The position numbers and the translations under genes were made by a program. A stretch of 26,311 nucleotides of DNA from positions 1 through 26,311 of the forward strand of contig DASZBX010000099.1 of assembly GCA_035943635.1 (NCBI GenBank). Direction: 5' to 3'. The stretch comes from DASZBX01 sp035943635. GTDB lineage: Bacteria; Actinomycetota; Actinomycetes; Streptomycetales; Catenulisporaceae. Positions 15,399 to 23,600 of the stretch are shown in pieces. Numbering within the stretch: position 1 is the first letter of the stretch; every line of letters starts with the position of its first letter. Under the pieces are notes generated by a model, which saw only the letters and a program-made list of their open reading frames with translations, searched no databases and had not been told where the DNA came from.

Positions 15399-15428
15399 TT
15401 GTCTCGGGGCGCCGGGGGACGTTAGCGT
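15399..15428 (+). promoter_or_regulatory. Promoter of the broken acetyltransferase gene (leaderless type)
   Basis: TTGTCT (15399-15404), an 18-bp spacer and TAGCGT (15423-15428) form a typical streptomycete sigma-70 promoter. The expected start of transcription falls on GTG 15435, and no ribosome-binding site precedes it. Confidence 0.55.
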
Positions 15429-15434
15429 CGGGAC

Positions 15435-16010
15435 GTGACGTGGCCGACGCGGGGGCGAGAGCGGGATCGTGAGCATCTGGCCCGGATCGCCCGGTACCAC
15501 GGCGAGGCGCCGCGTCCGGTGGCCGAGGCGGAGGAGTTCGGGGCGCTGACGTTGTTCGTCACGGCCGCCAAGGGCCACGATTTCTACGCCCGTCCGACCT
15601 TCGGCTGGTCCGGCGAGGTGACCTCGGCCGACGTCGAACGGGTGCGGGCCCGGCAGCGGCAGTTGGGGTTCCCGGAGTGCTTCGAGTGGGTCGTCGAGCT
15701 GTGTCCGTCGCTGGGTACGGCTATTGCGAACTCTGATGATCCGGCGTTGACAGTGCGTGAGTTTCCGTTGCTGGTGCTCGATCGGTGGCCGGAGCAGGGG
15801 CCGGGACCGGTGTCGGCGCCGGTGTCCGACTCGGCGGCGCGCATCCTCGAGCCCGTCGTGGCCGCGGTCCTGGATCCGGTCGGCGGGCGCGCGGTCTCGG
15901 CCGGGCAGCACCTGCCGTCCGGCCCGACCAGCCAGATCATGGGAATCGGGACCCTGCCGTCGGAACGGCGCCACGGCCACGCCACGACCCTGACCGCGCT
16001 GCTCGCCTCA
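15435..16010 (+). pseudogene. Truncated GNAT-like acetyltransferase gene
   Basis: The frame opens with MTWPTRGRERDREHLARIARYHGEAPR and has GHDFYARPTFG, then a GNAT acetyl-CoA motif (MGIGTLPSERRHGHATTLTALL, given here for its G-x-G-T-L and R-R-H-G-H-A core). From memory of this family, the middle (around residues 130-150) is shorter than expected. The conserved match ends at about DARARAVR; beyond that the frame stays open to 16229, but there the coding signal lies on the other strand. The C-terminal part of the GNAT fold, with the usual aromatic/Gly-Phe end, is missing. The gene therefore looks broken at 16008-16035, next to the NRPS cluster. Small-molecule N-acetylation would have been its role. 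Confidence 0.65.
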
Positions 16011-16250
16011 GACGCCCGGGCGCGCGCTGTTCGCCGCCGGCGCCGGGACGTTGCCGGAGTCCGGCTGGCTGCCGTTGGGGCCGTTCGGGTTGATGATCGG
16101 CTGCAGATCGCCCTGCGCCCCCGCGTAGCAGATGTCGCCGGCGAGCAGGTTGGACCGGGACGGGCTGGCGTTCGTCAGGTTGCGCACCGCGTTGATCTGC
16201 CGGATCACGGCGCCCTGGTATGGCGGTGAGCGCGCCGGGCAAGGCCCTGG
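16008..16250 (-). pseudogene. C-terminal remnant of an unidentified gene
   Basis: On the minus strand the frame ending with TGA at 16008-16010 shows nearly pure G/C third positions over about 70 codons (16008-16222; residues such as VIRQINAVRNLTNAS and GDICYAGAQGDLQP). This is far better than the plus-strand frame over the same bases. The tail is rich in Asn, Pro and Gly. Around 16222 the good codon pattern shifts frame (ALPGALTAI in one frame, PYQGAVIRQ in the next), and no start is visible. It is thus a 3' fragment of a lost gene. I do not recognise the family. Confidence 0.55.
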
Positions 16251-16283
16251 CCGGATAGCCGCCCGCCCGGCCCGAGCGGCCCG

Positions 16284-16301
16284 GTGGCCACATGTGGCCA
16301 C
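16284..16301 (+). promoter_or_regulatory. Perfect 18-bp palindromic operator
   Basis: GTGGCCACATGTGGCCAC is identical to its reverse complement, and one flanking CG on each side extends it to 22 bp. It heads the block before the hydroxylase, and a diverged version heads the block before the NRPS. This is the expected form of a binding site for a dimeric regulator shared by both genes. The regulator is unidentified. Confidence 0.6.
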
Positions 16302-16413
16302 CGCGGTCCCGGGTGAAAATGCCCAGTTATCCCGCCCCCGCCGCGCTGCCAGCATCAGAGTCGGCTGACCGCCACCGGCGGACCCGGGCGACGACGAGGA
16401 CTCGTGGACGTAT
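16284..16413 (+). repeat. Copy A of a ~130-bp duplicated regulatory block (upstream of the hydroxylase)
   Basis: The first 89 bases align without gaps to 17547-17635 with 11 differences (about 88% identity). The last ~30 bases (GACGACGAGGACT, one mismatch, GTGGACGTAT) match again after a variable part with a 1-nt length difference. It begins with the 18-bp palindrome and ends 42 nt before the hydroxylase ATG. A shared CAGCAT about 60 bp into the block, with TTATCC 17 bp upstream, is a weak promoter candidate. Confidence 0.85.
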
Positions 16414-16455
16414 TCGGATCGTGCCCTGGCCACTACACAGGAGGCATGACACCAG

Positions 16456-17433
16456 ATGACCACGGAGATTCTGCGGCTCGAGATCACCGAGCACGAGGCC
16501 CGCTCGATCCGCGGCCTGCTCGACGAGATCCTCGCCGACCGGCGGATGCGGGACCAGTTCTTCCTGCTCGAACAGTCGCACGTGCTGGCCCAGGACCTGC
16601 CCCGGCGGGTGCGGGAGACCTTCTACCGGTTCCGCCGGCAGGAGGCGGAGGCGGTGCTGCACGTGGTCGGCAGCCCGGTGCTGGTCGACGGCGTGCCGCC
16701 GACCCCGGGCGGCTACCTGGAGACCGAGCCCGGATTCGAGCTCAACGACGCGCAGGTGCTGCACGGCCTCTACGGCAGCCTGCTCGGCGAGGCGTTCGGC
16801 TTCACCTCGCAGCGCAACGGCAGCATCTACAACACGATCGTCCCGCTGCCGGGCTACGCGAGCACGCCGAACTCCAGCTCCGGCTCCGACCACGACTTCG
16901 GCTTCCACGTGGAGGACGCCTTCCACCCGATGCGCGGGGACTTCATCGGCCTGGTCTGCATGCGCAACGCCGAGCAGGCGCCGACCACGATCTCCTGCGT
17001 CGACGGGATCGACACGCTCAAGCCGGAGGAGCGCGACATCCTGTTCGAGCCCCTGTTCGACGTCGGGCACAACCCGATCCACCGGACCTCGGGCCTGGTC
17101 GCCGAGCGGCGGCAGCCGGTGTTCTACGGCCTGCCGGACCGGCCCTACCTGACGATCAACTTCGCCTCCCTGGACCTGCGCAAGTTCACCGGTCTTCAGC
17201 GGTCCGCGCTGGCCAACCTGCTGGCCTATCTCGAGTACAACCGCGCCTCGGTGGTGCTGCAGAGCCGGGAGTACGTCTACATCGACAACTACCGGTGCGC
17301 GCACGCCCGGGACGCGTTCGAGCCGCGGTACGGCGACGAGGCCCGCTGGCTCACCCGCGTGGTGTTCACCAGCGACCTGCGCAAGTCCCGGACGCTGCGC
17401 GAGAGCACGCTGGCCCGGGCGATCGCCGCCTGA
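16456..17433 (+). CDS. VioC/AsnO-type Fe(II)/2-oxoglutarate-dependent amino-acid hydroxylase
   Basis: Predicted non-haem iron dioxygenase of the clavaminate synthase-like group, 325 residues. The facial triad is H151-x-E153 (FHVEDAFHP) and H283 (CAHARDAF); R301 in WLTRVVFT is the probable 2-oxoglutarate ligand. HVEDAFHP and the closing YIDNYRCAHARDAFEPRYG pattern match enzymes that hydroxylate free Arg, Asn or related amino acids for peptide antibiotics (VioC, AsnO). ATG 16456 was chosen from family length; AGGAGG at 16439-16444 is 11 nt upstream. ATG 16446 is in another frame. A strong terminator follows, and both this gene and the NRPS carry the same upstream block. The enzyme probably makes a beta-hydroxy amino acid for the NRPS; the substrate is not predictable here. 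Confidence 0.88.
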   Translation: MTTEILRLEITEHEARSIRGLLDEILADRRMRDQFFLLEQSHVLAQDLPRRVRETFYRFRRQEAEAVLHVVGSPVLVDGVPPTPGGYLETEPGFELNDAQVLHGLYGSLLGEAFGFTSQRNGSIYNTIVPLPGYASTPNSSSGSDHDFGFHVEDAFHPMRGDFIGLVCMRNAEQAPTTISCVDGIDTLKPEERDILFEPLFDVGHNPIHRTSGLVAERRQPVFYGLPDRPYLTINFASLDLRKFTGLQRSALANLLAYLEYNRASVVLQSREYVYIDNYRCAHARDAFEPRYGDEARWLTRVVFTSDLRKSRTLRESTLARAIAA

Positions 17434-17472
17434 CACTGAGGCGACAACCAGAGCCCTGAGAACAATCCTCCA

Positions 17473-17498
17473 GCCCCCGGTGCTTCGGCGCCGGGGGC
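17473..17498 (+). terminator. Hairpin terminator between hydroxylase and NRPS
   Basis: An 11-bp stem (17473-17483 with 17488-17498, one T-G wobble) closed by a TTCG tetraloop, starting 39 nt after the hydroxylase stop. It is very stable but has no T-run. It supports separate transcription of the NRPS from its own copy of the regulatory block. Confidence 0.75.
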
Positions 17499-17546
17499 AA
17501 GCCGGCGTGCCGGCGTTTCAGAACGCTGATCTCAGCTGCGGCGGCA

Positions 17547-17564
17547 GTGGCCACATCTGACCAC
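17547..17564 (+). promoter_or_regulatory. Diverged copy of the palindromic operator
   Basis: GTGGCCACATCTGACCAC differs from the perfect copy at 16284-16301 at two positions, one of them a G-to-A change in the right arm. The outer half-site GTGG...CCAC is kept. It would be expected to bind the same dimer more weakly. Confidence 0.5.
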
Positions 17565-17675
17565 CGCCGGTTCGGGTGAAAGTGCCCAGTTCTGCCGCCC
17601 CCGCCGCGCTGCCAGCATCGGAATCGGCTGACCGCACGGCCGGGACCGGCCGACGACGAGGACTGGTGGACGTAT
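17547..17675 (+). repeat. Copy B of the ~130-bp duplicated regulatory block (upstream of the NRPS)
   Basis: This is the partner of 16284-16413. Here the block runs directly into the gene: its final GTAT supplies the first two bases of the NRPS ATG, whereas in copy A the same GTAT is followed by 42 nt before the start. CAGCAT (17613-17618) with TTCTGC 17 bp upstream mirrors the weak promoter candidate of copy A. Confidence 0.85.
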
Positions 17676-20600
17676 GACGACGCAATCCTTTGCTGCACCG
17701 CAGACCGGGGCGGGCCCGGACGCGCTGTCCCCGGCCGAGGCCCGGATCGCGGACCTCTGGCAGATCCTGCTCGGCCCCGGGGTCGGCGCACCGGACCGGG
17801 ACTCGGACTTCTACCAGCTCGGCGGCACTCCGGACCTGGCCGCGCAGCTGGCCGCCCGGGTCGCCGCCGAGTTCGGCGAGGAGCTGTCGCCGGAATCGCT
17901 GACCGGGCCGCTGACCGTCGCCGGGCTGGCCGACCTGCTCGCCGAGCAGGCGTTCAGCCGGGCGCAGATGCTGTTCGCGTTCGGCGACGAGGACGAGCAG
18001 GACGACGAGTCCTCGGCCCTGGACATCTCGGCCGACGCGCCGGGAGGCTCCTGGGCGGCTGAGGAGGCCGCGATCCGTCCCGTCCCGCGCGACGGAGCCC
18101 TGCTGCCGCCCTCCTTCGCGCAGCACTCCCTGTGGTTCCTGGACCAACTGGACCCCGGCCGGGCCGAGTACCTGATCCCGATCGGGCTGCGGCTGACCGG
18201 GCCGCTGGACGTGGGCGCGCTCCAAGCCGCGCTGGACGGCCTGGTCGCCCGGCACGAGAGCCTGCGCACCCGGTTCGCCGCCGACCAGGACGGCCACCCC
18301 CGCCAGCACATCGACCCGCCCGCCCCGCTGGCCCTGGCCGTGCACGACCTGAGCGCGGCCAAAGGCGACCGCGACAGCCGCGAGAGCGCCGCCCTGCGGT
18401 TTCTCGACGACGAAGCCTTCCGCCCGATGGACCTGGCCACCGGCCCGCTCCTGCGCGCCGTCCTGGCCCGCCTCACCGACACCGACCACCTGCTCGCGAT
18501 CACCGTGCACCACATCGTTTTCGACGGCTGGTCCACCGGGATCTTCCAGCGCGAGCTGACTGCGCTCTACCAGGCCGCCGTCACCGCCGGCCCGAACCCG
18601 CTGCCGCCGCTGCCGGTGCAGTACGCCGATTTCTCGGTCTGGCAGCAGGAACGGCTGACCGGGCAGCTGCTGGAGGACCGGCTCGGCTACTGGCGCGAGC
18701 AGCTGGCCGGCGGCGAACCGCTGGAGCTGCCCACCGGCCGCTCCCGTCCGGCCCGGCGGACCGGGCAGGGCGCGACGGCCGGCTTCACCCTCAGCGCCGC
18801 GCTGGTCGGGCGGGCGCGGGCGCTGGCCGAGCGCAGCGGGGCGAGCCTGTTCATGGTGCTGCTCGCGGCGTTCCAGACCGTGCTGTCGAAGTACAGCGGC
18901 CAGGACGACATCGCGGTCGGCACGCCCGCGGCCGGGCGCACCCGCCCGGAGATCGAGGGCCTGGTCGGGTTCTTCCTCAACACCCTGGTGATGCGCACCG
19001 ACCTGTCCGAGGACCCGACGTTCGAGGAGCTGGTCGGGCGGGTGATGGACACCGCGCTCGGCGCCTACGACCACCAGGACATCCCGTTCGAGCGGATCCT
19101 CGAGGAGCTCGCGCCGGGCCGCAACGCCGCGCGCAACCCTTTGTTCCAGACCATGCTGATCCTGCAGAACCTGCCCGAGACCGGCGGCTGGGACCTGGCC
19201 GGGCTGCACGTCGAGCCGTTCGAATTCGAGGCCCGGCAAGCGAAATTCGACGTCACCTGCTACCTGACCGAGGCGCCCGGCGGCGCCCTGGACGGGATGA
19301 TCGTCTACTGCACCGACCTGTTCGACCCGCCTACGATGCAGCGGCTGGCCGGGCACTTCGAGACCCTCCTGGACGCCGCGACCACGCGCCCGGCGGCCCG
19401 GCTGTCCGAGCTGGAACTGCTCACCCCGGCCGAGCGCCGACGGCTGCTGGTCGAGTGGAACGGCGCCGACGCGCCGCAGGGCTCGCGGCCGGACGGCCCG
19501 GCAACCGTGCACGAGGCCGTCGCCGACTGGGCGGTGCGCACCCCCGACGCGGACGCGCTGGTGTGGGGGTCCGGCGCCCTGTCCTACCGGGGGTTCAACG
19601 AGGAGGCCAACCGGCTGGCCCACCATCTGCGCGCCCTCGGCGTCGGGCCCGGCACGACCGTCGGAGTCTGCCTGGAACGCGGCCCGGCGCTGATCACCGC
19701 GCTGTTCGGCATCCTCAAGGCCGGTGGCGACTACCTTCCGCTCGACTTCGGATTCCCGGTCGAGCGGATCGCCTACATGGTCGAGGACAGCGGGGCCCGG
19801 CTGGCGGTCACCCAGTCCAGCCTGCTCGGCCGGATGCCGGCCGACGTCTCCTGCGTCCTGCTGGACGGCGAACGTGACCGTGCTCTGATATCGACGCAGG
19901 CCGCGACCGATCCCGAGCCGCTGGCCGGTCCCGCGGACCTGGTCTACACGAGCTACACCAGCGGGTCCAGCGGCCGGCCCAAGGGCGTGCAGGTCGAACA
20001 CGGCGCGCTGCGCGCCCGGATCCGGGACACCGTGCGCGACCTGGGCCTGGGGCCCGGCGAGCGGATGCTGCAGTTCTCCTCGGTCAACTTCGAGGGCGCG
20101 GTCGGCCAGATCTACGCGTCGCTGACCAGCGGCAGCGCGCTGGTGCTGCGCGAGGAGGGCTGGGATCCGGACGGGATCATCAGCCTTCTGCGCAGCAAGC
20201 GGGTGACAGTGGCCTGGCTCACCCCGTCCGCGTTCGGCGTGCTCGGCGGCCAGCTGACCGGGCCGCAGCCGCTCGGCCCGGACCTGCGTCTGGTCCGGCT
20301 CGGCGGCGAGGCGCTGCAACTGGAGCAGATCCGGCAGTGGTTCGAACGCTGCGACATCCCGCTGCTCAACGGCTACGGCCCGACCGAAGGCGCGATGGAG
20401 GCGATCTCCGGGCGGATCGAGGCCGTGCCCGGGTACGTCCCGATCGGCCGCCCGGTCGGCCGCACCAAGGTCTACGTGGTGGACCGGCACGACCACCCGG
20501 TACCGGTCGGCGTGCCCGGGGAGATCCTGATCGCGGGCGAGGTGCTGGCCCGCGGCTACGTGAACCGGCCGGAGCTGACCGCCGACCGGTTCGCGGTGCT

Positions 20601-23600
20601 CGACCTGGACGGCACGGCCCGCCGGGTCTACCGCACCGGCGACCGCGCGCGCTGGCACGAGGACGGCCGGCTGGAGTTCCTCGGCCGGATCGACAAGCAG
20701 GTCAAGCTGCGCGGCTTCCGGATCGAACTCGGCGAGATCGAGTCGGTGCTGCTCGCGCACGAGTCCGTGGGTTCCGCGGCGGTGATCCTGCGCGAGGACG
20801 CTCCGGGTGGCAAGCGGCTGGCGGCGTACGTGGTGCCCGCGGACCCGGCGGCCGGGGTGACCGTGCGGGACCTGCGCGCGCACCTGGCGCTGAGCGTGCC
20901 GGAGTACATGGTGCCCGCGGCCTTCGTCGTGCTCGACGAGCTTCCGCTGACCCGCAGCGGAAAAGCCGACCACCAGGCCTTGCCGGAACCGGACTACCAG
21001 GACGAGCAGCGCGCGGCCGGGTACCTCGCGCCGCGGACCGCGACCGAGCGGGCCGTGGTCGAGATCTGGTCCGAGATCCTCGGGGTGAGCCCGATCGGCG
21101 TGCACGACGACTTCTTCGCCCTCGGCGGCCATTCGCTGCTGGCCACGCAGGTGGTCTCCCGGCTGCGGACCCGGCTCGGGGTCGAGGTGCCGGTGCGCAC
21201 GATCTTCGCCGCGCTGACCCCGGCCGAGCTGGCCGAGGCCGTGCAGCTGTCGGACGGCGCGACCGGCCCCGGCGCGGCCCCGCTGGTGCCGGTGCCGCGG
21301 GACGGTTCGCCGCTGCCGCTCTCCTTCGCCCAGCAGCGATTGTGGTTCCTCGACCAGCTCGAACCCGGCCGGGCCGAGTACCTGATCCCGATCGCGCTGC
21401 GGGCCGCCGGCCGGCCGGACCTGCCCGCGCTGGAGACCGCGCTGGCCGGTCTGGTCGCCCGGCACGAGGTGCTGCGGACCCGGTTCGTCACCGACGCCGA
21501 GGGTGAGCCCGGGCAGGTGGTCGACCCGGCCGGGCCGGTCGCCGTCACCGTCTACGACCTGAGCGACATCGCCTACGCCGACCCCGGCCAGCGCGAGGCC
21601 GCCGGGCTGCGGCTGATGCAGGAGGAGATCCAGCGCCCGATGGACCTGGCCGTCGGCCCGCTGCGGGTCGTGCTGATCCGCCTGGCCGAGGAAGACAGCA
21701 TCCTGACGATCACGGTGCACCACGTCGCGTCCGACGCGTGGTCGGCCGGCGTGCTCTCCCGCGAGCTGACCGCGCTCTACGCCGCGGCCGTCACCGGCGC
21801 GGCGGACCCGCTGCCCGCGCTGCCCATCCAGTACGCGGATTTCGCGGCCTGGCAACGCGAATGGCTCTCCGGCGAGGTGTACGGCCAACAGGTCGGCTAC
21901 TGGCGCGAGCGGCTGGCCGGGATCGAGGCACTGGAACTGCCCACCGACCGGAAGCGGCCCGCGGAACGCAGCGGCAAGGGCGACGCGGTCCGCTTCACCG
22001 TCTCCGCCGAGGTGGCCGAGCGCGCCCGGGCGGTGGCCGGAGGCAACGGCGCGAGCCTGTTCATGGTGCTGTTCGCCGCCTTCCAGCTGCTGCTGTCGAA
22101 GTACAGCGGCCAGCAGGACATCGCGGTCGGCACGCCGATCGCCGGGCGCACCCGGGCCGAGGTCGAAGGCCTGGTCGGGTTCTTCGTCAACACCCTGGTG
22201 ATGCGCACCGACCTGTCGCAGGACCCGACGTTCCTCGAACTGCTCGGCCGGGTGAAGGAGACCGCGCTCGGCGCCTACGACCACCAGGACCTGCCGTTCG
22301 AGCGGCTGGTGGAGGAACTGGCCCCGGAACGCGACCTGGCCCGAAACCCTCTGTTCCAGACCATGTTCTCGCTGCAGAACGTCCCGGACTCGGACAGCTG
22401 GCAGATGCCCGGCCTGGCCGTGGACCGGCTCGACCTGGACACGCAGGAGTCGAAGTTCGACCTCGCCCTGTACCTGGCCGAGGCCCCCGACGGCACGTTG
22501 AACGGCGGCGTGGTCTACAGCACCGACCTCTACGACGCCGACACCATGGAACGTTTCGTCGAGTACTACGACAACCTGCTCGCCGCCGCGACCACGGACC
22601 CTGCGACCCGGCTGTCCGGCCTGGACCCGCTCAGCCCGGCCGAGCGCCGCCGCGTGCTGGTCGACTGGAACGCCACGGCGGTCGACTACCCCGACACCGC
22701 GACCCTGCACTCGCTCTTCGAAAAGCGGGCTGCGGCCGAACCCGACGCCGTCGCCGTGGTCTGCGAAGACCGGACCCTGACCTTCGGTGAACTCAACGAG
22801 CAGGCCAACCGGCTGGCCCGGCACCTGCGCTCGCTCGGCGTGCGCCCGGACCTGCCGGTCGGCGTGTGCCTGGACCGCAGCCCCGAACTCGTGGTCGCGC
22901 TGCTCGGCATCCTCAAGGCGGGCGGCGCGTACGTGCCGCTCGACCCGGAGTACCCGGCGGACCGGCTGGACTACCTGGTCGGGGACTCCGCGGCGGCGTT
23001 CATCGTCACCCATTCGGCTCACGCCGACCGGCTGCCCGGGGACGTGCCGCGGTTCCTGGTCGACCTGGACGCCGCGCAGGTGGCGCCGCTGCCCGCCACC
23101 GACCTCGAACCGCTGGCCGGGCCGGACGACCTGTGCTACCTGATCTACACCTCCGGGTCGACCGGCCGGCCCAAGGGCGTGCGGATCGAGCACGGCGGCG
23201 TGGTCAACTACCTGGCCGGGATGCAGCACGAGTTCCCGCTGGCTCCCGGCGAGGCGTTCTTGCAGGCCACGCCGCTGTCCTTCGACGTGTCGGCGTACGA
23301 GATCTTCTGGCCGCTGTGGCAGGGCGCGAAGGTGGTGCTGGTCCCGGCGTCCGACCGGCTGGACATGGCGCGGGTGTCGGAGCTGATGCGCGAGCACCGG
23401 ATCGTCGGGCTGCACTTCGTGCCGAGCCTGCTGGACCTGTTCGTGGAGGGCGTGCGGCCGGAGGACTGCGCGCACCTGCGCACCGCCTTCGCCAGCGGCG
23501 AGCCGCTCCAGCCGACCCTGGTCGCCCGGTTCCTGGACCGGCTGCCCGGCGACCTGGTCAACCTGTACGGCGCGACCGAGGTCTCGGTGGACACCACGTT

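Noticed and set aside
19885..19892. CTGATATC in the NRPS as a further copy of the shared motif
   Set aside because: Palindrome incomplete (ends TCG) and the flanks do not match; probably chance.
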